Positions 10,081 to 19,564 of a stretch of 64,000 bases of DNA are shown in pieces. The stretch comes from Serripes groenlandicus (lineage: Eukaryota > Mollusca > Bivalvia > Cardiida > Cardiidae). The position numbers and the translations under genes are program-made. The stretch is from the NCBI GenBank assembly GCA_031761405.1, contig JASEVX010000036.1, positions 434,001 to 498,000 of the forward strand, given 5' to 3'. Each line of letters begins with the position of its first letter. Positions within the stretch are counted from its first letter, which is position 1. The notes beneath the pieces are model-generated. The model ran no database searches, was not told where the DNA came from, and was given only the letters and a program-made list of their open reading frames with translations.

Positions 10081-10817
10081 GCTGAAAGGTCACAGTGACA
10101 ATGAGCTGAAACATTGTTTTTGCTTAATAACTGTAGAATGCTTTGGCCATGGAAGTTAATACTTGTTGTGCAGGTTGGTCACCACCAGTAGATGACCCCT
10201 ATTGATTTTGAGGTCACTAGTTTAAAGGTCAAGGTCATGGTAACCTTCAGCTGAAAAATGGTTTCCTCTCAATACCTAAAGAATGCTTATGTTGAGGAAC
10301 TTCATACCTGGTGTGCAGGTTGGTCCTAACAAGTAAATGACCTTATTGAATTTGTTTGATTTTGAGGTCACAAGGTCAATTGTCGAAGGTCACGGTAACC
10401 TTCAGCTGAAAAATGTGTTTTACTCAATAACTCAAGAACGCTTATACCCAGGAACTTCATACTTGGTGTGCAGCTTGGTCCTAACCTGTAGATGACCCCT
10501 ATTGATTTTGAAAAATGGTTTCCGCTCAATAACTGAAGATTGCTTGGGCCCAGGAACTTCATACTTGGTGTGCAGGTTGGTCACCAGCAGCAAATGACCC
10601 CTATTGATTTTGAGGTCACTAGGTCAAAGACCAAGGTGATGGTAACCCTCAGATGAAAAATGGTTTCCACTCAATAACTGAGGATTGTCACAGTTGCTTC
10701 ATCTCCAGTCCAAAACTAAAAAATTCATCTCCATCATTTCTTTTCCTCCCCTACGACCACACAGATGGGGAGACAAGCGCTTTTTCAAAACAGCAATCTC
10801 TAGTTATAACCTGCATC

Positions 10818-11035
10818 AACCCTTTCAAACCTACAACAAATCAGCAGCAGAGACGACTTTGAAAAATATAAGCAAAAATAAGGAAAATCTTTAAATGAAA
10901 GTATAAAGTTGAAAACATTGTGGCAAAAGGAGAAATTGCTCATTATGATCTCAGCAAGTTCTCCTTTTGTCACATGATTTCAAGACTACTCTGCTGCAGA
11001 GGCCTCAGAAAGCATCTGTATGTTGGAAAGGTTTA
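10818..11035 (-). mobile_element. TTAA-1 MITE, near full length
   Basis: CCCTTTCAAACCTACAACAAATC at the left and AGCATCTGTATGTTGGAAAGG at the right. It starts about 15 bp after the CTAG end of the array element. Confidence 0.75.
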
Positions 11036-11084
11036 ATGAGAATATGGCAATCCTTGTTAAGTTAGCACTTCCATTTGATCTACA

Positions 11085-11132
11085 TAACAACGCTTTCCCA
11101 CATGCGCAGATCTCCTTGGTTATATATATGTG
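11085..11132. mobile_element. TTAA-1 terminal fragment
   Basis: Only AACGCTTTCCCACATGCGCAGAT and TATATATGTGGTGG remain. Confidence 0.3.
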
Positions 11133-11362
11133 GTGGTAGAGGGTCTGCCTCTGGCGTGGTAGTCAGTTAGATCCTCAGGCTAGGTCATACCAGCAATGAC
11201 TTTATTGTTAGTAACATGGCTTTTCTTCCTAAGTGGCGCTCAGGATTTTGGGATTGACTTGCTGGTGTCAGGATAAATGGACCAGTCAAATTTGTAACTT
11301 ACTGAGGAAGTACTATGATGATATATCTGTAAATGTGATGAAAACGGCTTAAAAGCACCGTA
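11132..11362 (+). mobile_element. SINE family B, diverged copy
   Basis: GTGGTAGAGGGTCTGCCTC resembles an A-box region, and the body (GGTCATACCAGCAATGA, GACTTGCTGGTGTCAGGATA, AAAACGGCTTAAAAGC) follows family B in order. The B box is degraded (AGTTAGATCCTC). Confidence 0.65.
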
Positions 11363-11599
11363 CAAACTTACCTACACATGCAAACACCAACAACTTATGA
11401 AAACTTCAAATCCGTCTTTTCAAAATCAGAGAAAGAATGTGTTGTCTTCCCTGTTGTTAGGTATTTGTTTACGTAACCATTCCGGTTGGGATTGTCACAT
11501 TGCTTGACATTTACCAGGGGAAGTTACTCCAATAAAACTTCGAAATTCTAGAATTGTTTATATTTGAGCAACAACTCCATTCGCCAGTGTGCTGAATAA

Positions 11600-11692
11600 A
11601 TTCATTTTATAGAGATTTTTCATACTTTAGCATTATCGATATGTTTTGTATGGTCGTCTGCTGCTGATTTGTTGTTTGTGGGAAATAGTTCA
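11600..11692 (+). mobile_element. TTAA-1 right-half fragment
   Basis: TTTATAGAGATTTTTCATA, then GGTCGTCTGCTGCTGATTTG and TGTGGGAAATAG give the ACAA half only. Confidence 0.55.
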
Positions 11693-12201
11693 CCCATTAA
11701 CTCATAATGGGAAGATTTAGATTGAAATTGAATGAACAGATTTGTCTCTACCTTCCCATTCTGTATAGAGAATAATCTCCCTTGATGGCTGCTGGATGCA
11801 GGATGAATATAATTGTATGAGTATGACAACTTTTCTTGCTGGATGTTGTATGGATACATGTATCAGTATGATCTACTTTTTACGCTGGATGTTGGATGGA
11901 TCTTTGTATGAGCCATGTCAGATAATAAGGGGGACCTGTTGTATTCCTGTTTTGACCTTACTACATTCTCCAGTATTTTGTCAGAATCAGCATCAGATTC
12001 CATTAGGTCTGCTCAAGTGAGGCGTCAATTTAATGCTCTGTAAAGACAGTGCATATTGTCACAGACTTAATTATCACTAAGTGTTCACAGTTCCTTAGAT
12101 CTTCAACTAGACCTGCTTTTTGCTTGTAGCGGTTTTATATAATTAATAGATGTCCTTATAAAGCATGACAGTGTCTGGTTAATAATTAGCACTGTTATAT
12201 T

Positions 12202-12266
12202 TAACCCTTTCCAACATACAACAAATCTGCTGCAGAAAACTTTGAAAACAATAGGAAATCTCTATA
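12202..12266 (-). mobile_element. TTAA-1 MITE, left part cut by the 12.3-kb array element
   Basis: TTAACCCTTTCCAACATACAACAAATCTGC runs to GGAAATCTCTATAATT, then the array element begins. The continuation resumes after 13090. Confidence 0.75.
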
Positions 12267-13089
12267 ATTATGTCTCCCCCTGTATACAGGGGAGATATAT
12301 TGTTTTTGTCCTTGGCGTCTGTCTGTCTGTCTGTCTGTCCTTCTGTCTGTCTGTCCGAAATCGTGTCCGCTCCATATCTCCAATACGGCTTGAAGGATTT
12401 TCATGAAACTTGGCTCACATGTTCACCTCATCAAGGCGACGTGCAGAACCCGCGTCTCGACAATATAGGGTCAAGGTCAAGGTCACGCTTGAAGGTCAAA
12501 GGTTTGAGGCTTTATTTCGTGTCCGCTCCATATCTCCCAGACGGCTTGAAGGATTTTCATGAAACTTGGGTCACATGTTCACCTCATCAAGGCGACGTGC
12601 AGAACCCGCGTCTCGACAATATAGGGTCAAGGTCAAGGTCACACTTGAAGGTCAAAGGTTTGAGGCTTTATTTCGTGTCCGCTCCATATCTCCGAGACGG
12701 CTTGAAGGATTTTCATGAAACTTGGGTCACATGTTCACCTCATCAAGGAGACGTGCAGAACCTGCGTCTCGACAATATAGGGTCAAGGTCAAGGTCACGC
12801 TTGAATGTCAAAGGTTTGAGGCTTTATTTCGTGTCCGCTCCATATCTCCCAGACGGCTTGAAGGATTTTCATGAAACTTGGGTTACATGTTTACCTCATC
12901 AAGGCGACGTGCAGAACCCGCGTCTCGACAATATAGGGTCAATGTCAAGGTCACGCTTGAAGGTCAAAGGTTTGAGGCTTTATTTCGTGTCCGCTCCATA
13001 TCTGTCCCAAATTTATAGGTTGGAATGTTTTGAGAGATTTTGACAGATATTTGAGGGGAGACATCTGTTTTTTGCAAAAACAATTCTAG
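12267..13089 (+). mobile_element. Helitron-like element with exact 156-bp tandem units
   Basis: The 5' hairpin CCCCTGTATACAGGGG (12277-12292) is followed by a (GTCT)n tract and four full 156-bp units. GTCCGCTCCA falls at 12364, 12521, 12677, 12833 and 12989. Each unit holds TCAAGGTCAAGGTCAC direct receptor half-sites. The 3' end is GAGGGGAGACATCTG, the hairpin GTTTTT-TGC-AAAAAC and then AATTCTAG (CTAG 13086-13089) followed by T. Because 156 is divisible by three, a 257-codon frame stays open through the array; this is a by-product of the repeat and not a gene. Confidence 0.75.
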
Positions 13090-13325
13090 TTAAAAGTATT
13101 TTTCATTGACAATGGCTAAAAACATACTAACATCTGCTTGACGATTTATGAAAGCATAAATTGCCAACTGAAAGAGCAATTTCTCCATTCGCCGCAAAGG
13201 TTGAAAACTCGATCCAATATTTAAATTTTCATTCGTAGACATTGCAATTCCATATTTTTGCCTAATATAGAAAATGTTATCAGAGACGTCTGCTGCAATT
13301 TTGTTATATGTGGGAAAAGGACAGA
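13090..13325 (-). mobile_element. TTAA-1 MITE remainder after the array element
   Basis: GAAAGAGCAATTTCTCC, CGCCGCAAAGGTTGAAAAC and the end GTTATATGTGGGAAAAGG fit the family. It is probably the other part of the copy beginning at 12202, though the junction is blurred and a second copy may be mixed in. Confidence 0.5.
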
Positions 13326-13379
13326 CGGTGCCCGGCAGAGTTATATGTACAATTATTAATTCAGAGCTCTATAGATAAG

Positions 13380-13587
13380 TTAACCCTTTCCCACATACAG
13401 ACGCTTTCTGACCCCTTTGCAGCAGACGACTTATGAAAACATAATGATGAGCAATTTCACCTTTTGCCAAAATGTTTTCACTTCTATGCAATGATTTAAC
13501 TTTAATTTATAAAGATTTTCCACCTTATTGTCGAGATGGTTTCAAAGTAGTTTGCTGCAGAACTGCTGTGTGTGGGAAAGGGTTTAA
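13380..13587 (+). mobile_element. TTAA-1 MITE, complete
   Basis: TTAA at 13380 and TTTAA at 13583-13587. The inner palindrome is shortened to ATGATGAGCAATTTCACC. Confidence 0.87.
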
Positions 13588-13611
13588 TTGTTCTAAAAGA
13601 TTAACCTTAGG

Positions 13612-13680
13612 TAACAATTGTGGCTACTCAAAAGAATCATATAAATGTGATGGTTCTTTTGAGTACCAACAACTTGGTAT
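13612..13680. mobile_element. Foldback hairpin, core only
   Basis: TTGTGGCTACTCAAAAGAATCA opposes GATGGTTCTTTTGAGTACCAACAA around a short loop. It starts 25 bp after the TTAA-1 copy. Confidence 0.65.
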
Positions 13681-13951
13681 AGTACGATAGATATAGTGGA
13701 GAAAATACCTGTTCATTTCCTTTTTATAATCTTGCATATTTGAGCTCTGAAATTTTGAGACTCCAAGAGTTTAATTTAATGAGCATCTGGTTACCAGAAG
13801 ACTCTAAAAACATTATGTATTAACCATGCAAGCAGTTAGAAATATCATTAGATGAAATAGGTGCAGGAAGGGTTGAATAATTTGTTGTCCTTCCTATTTT
13901 GTTGAGGAAAATTTAAATAGCCTTAATATTAGCCTATTCAGCCTTTTGATC

Positions 13952-14016
13952 ATCCTCGGTACCCAGGCTATTCATAATCATGTATGTAATATGAATAGCC
14001 TGGGTACTGAGGATCG
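13952..14016. repeat. Hairpin, CCTCGGTACCCAGGCTATTCAT
   Basis: ATCCTCGGTACCCAGGCTATTCATA at about 13951 opposes TATGAATAGCCTGGGTACTGAGGAT ending near 14015. A shorter relative (GACCCAGGCTATTCATA...ATACCCTGGG) occurs at 62981-63018, so it is dispersed. Confidence 0.7.
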
Positions 14017-14052
14017 CAGCCTTTTGATGGACACTAATCAATTTTTATGTTG

Positions 14053-14165
14053 AGCCCTTTCTTATAAACAACAAATCTTCATCAGGCATCTTTGAAAACA
14101 TCTGGAGGAAAATGTCTTGAAATATATATCGCAAGTATATATTTAATTATTGAGTGTTTTCAACT
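14053..14165 (-). mobile_element. TTAA-1 MITE, left part of a split copy
   Basis: AGCCCTTTCTTATAAACAACAAATC to TTTTCAACTCTGCTCGATC. The right part resumes at about 14768. Confidence 0.5.
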
Positions 14166-14767
14166 CTGCTCGATCAATATTCTATAATTTACAGACAATT
14201 TTAACCTGATGTCCGTTGTCATGACGTCCGGACTTCCTGGTGACAAAATTGGCCCCATCCTTGGGGTCACCTGCTTAAAACATAGAGATATATAGTGGAA
14301 AACTTTGAAAATCTTCTTGTCTGAAGCTTGCCCTGACTGGTTAGATATTTGGTGTATAGCATTGTCACTTGGTCCTCTACCAAGATTGTTCAAATTATGC
14401 ACCTGGGTTTTAAATTGGTGCCACCCCTGTGTTCACCTGATTTGCATAGAGATATTTAGGGGAAAACTTGTTCCAACTGTGTCAGTTGGTAAAAAACAAC
14501 TCATTTCCATAAATGGCAGGGTAAGCAAACGAAAGTTGAAAACTCACTTGTGTGGTATTGACTTAAGTAAGTTGCAAGAATATAATATTCCCTTCCAGTA
14601 TTCATCATAATCTTTATTAATGTCATTTTTTGCTCACCTCCATTTCTCACTCCACTCCTAATTGACATTGTGTTGTTGCAGTGCTGTACAACTCATTAAT
14701 TCTCTAACAAAATCATGGGTATACAACTTCAGGTGAGCGATCCAGGGCCATCATGACTCTCTTGTTC
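14166..14767 (+). mobile_element. Helitron-like element ending CTCTTG, with a foreign interior
   Basis: The left part (GGTGACAAAATTGGCCCC, ACTTGGTCCTCTACCAAG, TTAGGGGAAAACTTG) is repeat-like: the block GCATAGAGATAT-TAG-GGAAAACTT occurs twice. The end CAGGTGAGCGATCCAGGGCC, then ATCATGACTCTCTTG, matches the 3' end of the element at 43018-43934 with CTTG in place of CTAG. The middle (about 14490-14700) has no counterpart there and carries a short frame with INGRVSKRKLKTHLCG, possibly captured sequence. It sits inside a TTAA-1 copy. Confidence 0.5.
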
Positions 14768-14835
14768 ATATTTGTCAAAATATGTTTACAAAGTCTTCTG
14801 CTGCAGATTTGTTGTATGACATGGGAAAGGGTTAA
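14768..14835 (+). mobile_element. TTAA-1 MITE, right part of a split copy
   Basis: GTCAAAATATGTTTACAAAGTC, then CTTCTGCTGCAGATTTG and GACATGGGAAAGGGTTAA (TTAA 14832-14835). It directly abuts the Helitron-like 3' end. Confidence 0.75.
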
Positions 14836-14965
14836 AGGGAAGGTAGTAAGATTCAAGGAATTTGAAGGAAGTGCTAGTACTAAAAGGTGAAAGCTAATGA
14901 AATGAGTGGATCAGTGAATTGGATTCTGTGATATCAGATACAATATGCTTTTTAAAATGACATGA

Positions 14966-15108
14966 AACATCAATCAATATATTAATGTACCTATCAATCA
15001 ATATATTATTCATCCAATCAGTCAGTCAAAAAAGTGTTTGACATAATCAATCAGTCAATCAGGCATAATCAATCAATCAATCAATCAATCAGTCAATCAA
15101 TTTTTCAA
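14966..15108. repeat. (CAAT)n-rich region
   Basis: Several runs of ATCAATCAATCAGTCAATCA. It may be the remains of a SINE tail, but no SINE body adjoins it. Confidence 0.6.
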
Positions 15109-15162
15109 TGTAAGTGATAACTATCAGGTGTACTACACATGTAAGTTTCACAATAATTGTAT

Positions 15163-15378
15163 TTAAACTCTTTCACTGCCGCATTTCACAAAGTCGACTC
15201 TTCCATGTAGAAAATTGGACCACTCAATTTTTCGTTCAACAGAAAAATTGGTAATTTTTAATGTCTTAGTGGCAAACAATGCAGATTTCATGAGAGACAG
15301 CTCATTAGGAGCTGTCTCACCTGAATCTGCATTGTTTGCAAAAGCCCTTTAAATTGCCTTTGGCAGCGAAACGGTTAA
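15163..15378. mobile_element. Second TTAA-flanked MITE family (TTAA-2)
   Basis: TTAAACTCTTTCACTGCC at the left opposes GGCAGCGAAACGGTTAA at the right, length 216 bp. Inside is a nested palindrome: AACAATGCAGATT-CA-GAGACAGCTC, then GAGCTGTCTC and AATCTGCATTGTTT. The architecture (TTAA, short TIR, central hairpin) parallels TTAA-1 without sequence identity. Confidence 0.7.
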
Positions 15379-15560
15379 AATAAAAATATTATTAAAAAGA
15401 TGTGTTAAAATGTGCCCTTGAGATAATGTGCATAAGAATAGCTATTTCATAAGTTGAGAAGTTCAAAAGCATCACTGTCACTGTTCTATTTACATATTAC
15501 AATATACACTTGATATTCTGATTGCAAATTCCTGTCTTAAATTCTTCACAAATCATTCAA

Positions 15561-15748
15561 TTAAACCCTTTTCCCACATGCAGAAACACTTTGACGCTAA
15601 TTATGTAGCAGACGACTTTTGTAACATTGCGACAAATGGAGAATTTTCTTCTTATGTCACAATGGATTCATCAGTATTCAATACTTTTGTTCCATATTTT
15701 TATCTCGATGTCATCTGCTGAAGTATTGTTTTATGTGAAAAATGGTTA
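15561..15748 (+). mobile_element. TTAA-1 MITE, diverged but complete
   Basis: TTAA at 15561 and 15745. The ends read AACCCTTTTCCCACATGCAG and TTATGTGAAAAATGG. The inner palindrome is truncated. Confidence 0.75.
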
Positions 15749-15837
15749 AATAAACCTGAATAGAAAAAGTGCTTTGGTTTCTTATCTTGGCAAGGTGAAA
15801 AAACATGCATAGAAATATTGATTGATTATAGTTTAAC

Positions 15838-16042
15838 AAGGTCCCTGACATACAACAATTCTGCACTAGATTAAAATACGGAAAATCTCTTTTAATGAAA
15901 TAATGATTAATGAATACAATTAAAACATTGTGACAAAAGGAGCAATTTTTCATAATGAGCAATTTCTCCTATTGTCACAATGTTTTCAAAAGTTATTTGC
16001 TGCAGAGACGTCAATATGGGTGTATATGTGGGAAAGGATTTA
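15838..16042 (-). mobile_element. TTAA-1 MITE, left end decayed
   Basis: GACATACAACAATTCTGCACTAG at the left. The inner palindrome AGGAGCAATTTTTCATAATGAG-CAATTTCTCC and the end GTGTATATGTGGGAAAGGATTTA are clear. Confidence 0.72.
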
Positions 16043-16151
16043 TGCCGTTTTCAATTGTTTGTCAGTTATATCCCAGCTGCGAGTTCATGCACTATATATA
16101 TAATCATGTATTCGAGGCTCTCAGTATTCAATTCATCTCAACAATTCTTCT

Positions 16152-16422
16152 GCCCGGCCGGGTAGCTCAATTGGTAGCGTATCTGACTCGTGATCTGGAG
16201 GTCACGGGTTCGATACCCGGTTGCGGCGACATTCTTTCGGGCGATGTTTTCCATTGCCTCTCACCTCTGATCTATGTGAGAAAGTAGTCAGTGGCTTCGA
16301 AAGAATGTTGTGTAAGTACTGGTGTGGGAAAGCCAGGAAAACATGGGTAGGTGCACTGACCGCCGTGATATGACCAAAGCTGTTGAAAGCGGCGTTAAAC
16401 TCCAAACAAACAAACAAACAAA
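16152..16422 (+). mobile_element. Full-length tRNA-derived SINE (family A) with target duplication
   Basis: The head carries an A box TAGCTCAATTGG (16163-16174) and a B box GGTTCGATACC (16207-16217), both matching the RNA polymerase III consensus. The body (AACATGGGTAGGTGCACTGACC) ends with GTTGAAAGCGGCGTTAAAC and a (CAAA)n tail. The perfect 13-bp duplication CAACAATTCTTCT flanks it (16139-16151 and 16423-16435). Length is 271 bp. It should be transcribable by Pol III. It is not a tRNA gene: the 3' half of the cloverleaf runs into SINE body. Confidence 0.93.
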
Positions 16423-16487
16423 CAACAATTCTTCTATACCTTGACACATGCACAGACTTCGACTAGAAAGATATATGTGTACTTAAT

Positions 16488-16730
16488 TTGTACTGACTTT
16501 TTGTTTTGTTTTATTTAACCCTTTCCCACATACAACAAATCTGCAGCAGAAGACTTTGAAAAACATAGTAACAAAAACCTGAAAAAGCTCCATAAAAGAT
16601 TATTTAACAATTAAGCTATCTTTTATGGAGCTTTTTCAGGTTTTTGTCACTATGTTTTTCAAAGTCTTCTGCTGCAGATTTGTTGTATGTGGGAAAGGGT
16701 TAAATAAAACAAAACAAAAAGTCAGTACAA
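16488..16730. repeat. Near-perfect 113-bp-arm palindrome built on a TTAA-1 end
   Basis: Arms 16488-16600 and 16618-16730 differ at one position that I could find (AACATAGTAAC versus AACATAGTGAC), with a 17-bp loop. Each arm holds 27 bp of non-element flank (TTGTACTGACTTTTTGTTTT...), the TTAA, and 85 bp of the ACAA half. Because flank is included, it is an inverted duplication and not two insertions. After 16730 the sequence resumes the element at AATTGTTAAATAAAGTTG. Confidence 0.9.
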
Positions 16731-16845
16731 TTGTTAAATAAAGTTGAAAACATTGTGGCCAAAGGAGCAATTTCACCTTTGGCCACAAGTTTTCAAAAGT
16801 CGTCTGCTGCTATTGCGTCAAAATGCATCTGCAGGTGGGAAAGGG
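16515..16845 (-). mobile_element. TTAA-1 MITE containing the palindromic insertion
   Basis: The original element runs from TTAACCC at 16515 to the GACGC end at 16845 (GCATCTGCAGGTGGGAAAGGGTGAA). Removing the inverted copy at about 16618-16730 would restore a continuous family member. The palindrome is described separately. Confidence 0.8.
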
Positions 16846-16893
16846 TGAATTTTAGTGTCTTACTTTAAAACATGGTGGTAAACAGAGAATTTG

Positions 16894-17024
16894 TTTAAAC
16901 CCTTTCCAACATTTAAGAAATCTGCAGCAGATGACTTTGAAAACGACTTGACAAGTTTTTTTGAAAATCTCTGAATGTTGTTATTAAAGTATTGAATAGA
17001 GTTGAATGAAAACATTGTGGCAAA
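16894..17024 (-). mobile_element. TTAA-1 MITE, interrupted by a tRNA-like sequence
   Basis: TTAAACCCTTTCCAACATTTAAG to GAAAACATTGTGGCAAAG. A tRNA-like segment follows at 17040, and TTTCTCCACAATTACCACAATATTTTAA after it may be the rest of the inner palindrome. Confidence 0.65.
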
Positions 17025-17039
17025 GTGAGACAGTGGTAC

Positions 17040-17116
17040 ATGTGCTACAGTGTGGTCTAGAGCATCTGCCTCTCTTACCAAAGGTCCTGGGTTTGAATCC
17101 TGTGCTGCCGTTTCTC
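17040..17116 (+). mobile_element. tRNA-like SINE head fragment
   Basis: GTGTGGTCTAGAGCATCTGCCTC resembles an A-box region, and CCTGGGTTTGAATCCTG is a one-mismatch B box. The same AAAGGTCCTGGGTTTGAATCCTG string lies on the minus strand near 34437-34470, also inside a TTAA-1 copy. No complete cloverleaf could be drawn. Confidence 0.55.
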
Positions 17117-17181
17117 CACAATTACCACAATATTTTAATTCAACTCAATTTGATAAATGCCATATTTTTGACTAAATGATA

Positions 17182-17415
17182 TTAACCCTTTCCCACCTGC
17201 AGACGCATTTTGACGCTATAGCAGCAGATGACTTTTGAAAACAATAAGGTCAAAGGTGAAATTGCTCATGATGAGCAATTACTTCTTTGCATTGGCCACA
17301 ATGTTTTCAACCTTATTTAACAATTAAGCCATTTTTTTTGGAAATTTATCAGGTTTTTGTCACTATGTTTTCAAAGTTGTCTGCTGCAGATTTGTTGTAA
17401 GTGGGAGAGGGTTAA
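17182..17415 (+). mobile_element. TTAA-1 MITE, complete
   Basis: TTAA at 17182 and 17412, length 234 bp. It belongs to the subtype with CAGACGCATTTTGACGC and TTTGGAAATTTATCAGG. Confidence 0.88.
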
Positions 17416-17416
17416 T

Positions 17417-17460
17417 GTTGTCAGCTGTAGTTTTGTTATATATATGGGAAAGGGTTTAAT
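17417..17460 (+). mobile_element. TTAA-1 right-end fragment
   Basis: CAGCTGTAGTTTTGTTATATATATGGGAAAGGGTTTAA only, immediately after a complete copy. Confidence 0.5.
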
Positions 17461-17744
17461 ACCATATTGAGTATTTTACCAGATTAAGTCTTGAACATAT
17501 TATTATAGAAATAACCCATAAATTGTGACCTATGATAAAGAGGGTAAACACAGTTTGTTTGTTTTTTGGAGGGAACTTTAACCTGAATATCATTCCTGAT
17601 AAAATATTATTTCAGGGCGTTTTTTATTGGCAGTACTGGTTTAAAACCCTTTTATTGATACAGGCCTACTTTTAAAGCCCAAACAGCAGACAACTTTATA
17701 TATAAAATAAAAATCATCCTATCAGTAATAGAGATATTGCACAT

Positions 17745-17972
17745 TTACCCTTTTCCTCATATAGATGCTTTTTGACGCCTCTGCAGCAGACGGCTTTTTG
17801 AAAACATAGTGACAAAAGAAGAGATTGCTCAAAACAAGCAATTTCTCCTTTTGCCACAATGTTTTCCACTTTTAGTCATAGGTTATCCATTCAATTATAG
17901 AGATTTTCTATTTTATGACAAAATATGTTCAAAGTCGTCTGCTGCAGAATTGTCGTATGAGGGAAAGGGTTA
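17745..17972 (+). mobile_element. TTAA-1 MITE, both TTAA sites mutated
   Basis: The left flank reads TTTACCC and the right GGGTTATG. The internal sequence is close to the reference copy at 4079. Confidence 0.85.
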
Positions 17973-18059
17973 TGGTAACCACATCATATAGGGTTCAATT
18001 AGTTCCTCAACATATCTGGAGCAGATTTATAATACATGATGATGATGATGATTGGAAAC

Positions 18060-18251
18060 GTGAGCAAAATGTATTGAAAATCTTTGTAATGGAGGAAATT
18101 GTAATTATTATATATAGAGTTCAAAATGATGGGGGCTAAAGTAGAAATTGCTCTTTATAATGAGCAATTTCTCCCCTTAGCAAAATTTAATGGTTCGAAA
18201 GTTATCTGTTGCAGATGCGTCAAAATGCATCTGCAGGTGAAAAAGGGTTAA
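18060..18251 (-). mobile_element. TTAA-1 MITE, left end missing
   Basis: GAAAATCTTTGTAATGG, the inner palindrome TAGAAATTGCTCTTTATAATGAGC-AATTTCTCC, and the end GCATCTGCAGGTGAAAAAGGGTTAA. A short (GAT)n run lies just upstream at 18038-18050. Confidence 0.7.
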
Positions 18252-18358
18252 CTTATACCTATAGGCCTATATTCATATCCCCATTTGTATTGGATCAATA
18301 TGGAACCATCCAGCCAAACTATTCTATTTTGAAGATTATGTTTTATATTGACAGTTCA

Positions 18359-18602
18359 TTAACCCTTTCAAGCATATAATATAATTGCTGCAGATCTACA
18401 ATTATTTTAGAAACATCTAGGCCCAAAAAGAGAACAAATTCTATAAATGTGAGAAAAATTATTGAGTAAAGTTGAAAACATGTGTCAAGAGGAAGCAATT
18501 GCTCATCATGAGCAATTTCTCTTTTCTCAGCAATGTTTTTAAAAGTTGCCTGCTGAAGATGTGTCAGAATTAAAGTGTTGGCGTTTAGGGAAATGGTTTA
18601 AA
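18359..18602 (-). mobile_element. TTAA-1 MITE, diverged
   Basis: TTAACCCTTTCAAGCATATAAT at the left and GGGAAATGGTTTAA at the right. The inner palindrome GAAGCAATTGCTCATCATGAGC-AATTTCTC is intact. Confidence 0.75.
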
Positions 18603-18678
18603 TATTCTAAAAGGCTGGACCACTCTTTGTAATTAAATGTTTTCTAAATGAGAACAGAAAGGAAACAGTGAAAAAGGG

Positions 18679-18908
18679 TTTACCCTTTCCCTCATATAAC
18701 AATTTTGCAGCAGACGACTTTGAACGTATTTTGTCAAAACATAGAAAATCTCCATAATTGAATGGATAACCTATGACAAAAAGTGGAAAACATTGTGGCA
18801 AAAGGAGAAATTGCACGTTTTGTGCAATTTCTTCTTTTGTCACTATGTTTTCAAAAAGTTGTCTGCTGCAGAAGCGTCAGAAAGCGTCTATATGATGGAA
18901 AGGGTTAA
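18679..18908 (-). mobile_element. TTAA-1 MITE, complete
   Basis: TTTACCC at the left and TTAA at 18905. Reference-like interior, including TTGCACGTTTTGTGCAA. Confidence 0.87.
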
Positions 18909-19102
18909 GCCATGTACAGTATACTTATTACAAAAATGCATATTTTAGAAGTATAACATCTCAGGTAACAGTGTGATATTTCCCCTTGTGAATTTTGATA
19001 CCCTAATAAATCTTCGCCCAGAGCTGTAACATATATAGTACAGTATAGACACATGAACTTTTGACGCGCATGCAGCCCACAGCCAGTCACCTCGTCGATA
19101 TA

Positions 19103-19224
19103 TAAACCTTTCCCACCTTCAGACCAATTTTGGCTCATCGAAACATTGTGATAAAAGGAGAAATTGCTAGAATGAGCAATTTCTCTATTGGCCACAATGT
19201 TTTCAACTCTACTCAATATTATTT
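19103..19224 (+). mobile_element. TTAA-1 left-half fragment
   Basis: AACCTTTCCCACCTTCAGACC to CACAATGTTTTCAACTCTACTC. It stops a few bases before the next complete copy. Confidence 0.6.
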
Positions 19225-19225
19225 C

Positions 19226-19455
19226 TTAACCCTTTCCCTCATACGACAATTCTGCAGCAGACGACTTTGAATGTATTTTGTCAAAACATAGAAAATCTCC
19301 ATAATTGAATGGATAACCTATGACAAAAAGTGGAAAACATTGTGGCAAAAGGAGAAATTGCACATTTTGTGAAATGTCTTCTTTTGTCACTATGTTTTCA
19401 AAAAGCCATCTGCTGCAGTGGCGTCCGAAAGCGTCTATATGAGGGAAAGGGTTAA
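19226..19455 (-). mobile_element. TTAA-1 MITE, complete
   Basis: TTAA at 19226 and 19452, 230 bp. Mutations in the GACGC end: CAGTGGCGTCCGAAAGCG. Confidence 0.9.
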
Positions 19456-19564
19456 AGCTTTTAAAAATCTTTAGTGATTTCTGACACATCTGCAGCAAAA
19501 GACATTTGAAAACATTGTCGCAAAAAGAAACATTGCTGGATGCCCCTCAGATTCAGATTGTATA

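Larger units (their letters stand above)
9413..10803 (+). mobile_element. Helitron-like tandem-array element (GTCTCCCCC type)
   Basis: The element opens with a hairpin (CCCCCAT at 9422, ATGGGGG to 9438), then a CCGTCCGTCCTT microsatellite at 9460-9520. Eight degenerate units of about 150 bp follow (marker CTTCATACTT at 9571, 9698, 9849, 9997, 10156, 10300, 10455, 10559). It closes with a weak hairpin (GCTTTTTCAAAACAGC) and CTAG at 10800-10803 followed by T. CTRR-T after a short hairpin is the Helitron 3' signature; the 5' end is not a canonical TC. No Rep/helicase is encoded, so it is non-autonomous at best. Confidence 0.7.

Noticed and set aside
12270..13043. 257-codon open frame with four 52-residue repeats
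   Set aside because: It is the 156-bp tandem array of a Helitron-like element; 156 divides by 3, so the frame stays open by arithmetic. It starts in the 5' hairpin and continues through simple sequence.
16152..16225. A functional tRNA gene at the GGTAGCTCAATTGG head
   Set aside because: Pol III boxes are good, but the sequence continues into SINE body, has a target duplication, and matches other truncated copies.
17809..17991. A recurring 'gene family' of 60-85-codon frames (for example TKEEIAQNKQFLLLPQCF and QKEKLHVLCNFFFCHYVF) seen more than a dozen times on both strands
   Set aside because: Each coincides with the TTAA-1 inverted repeat. The frames are translations of the MITE and run into its termini; copies contain indels out of frame.
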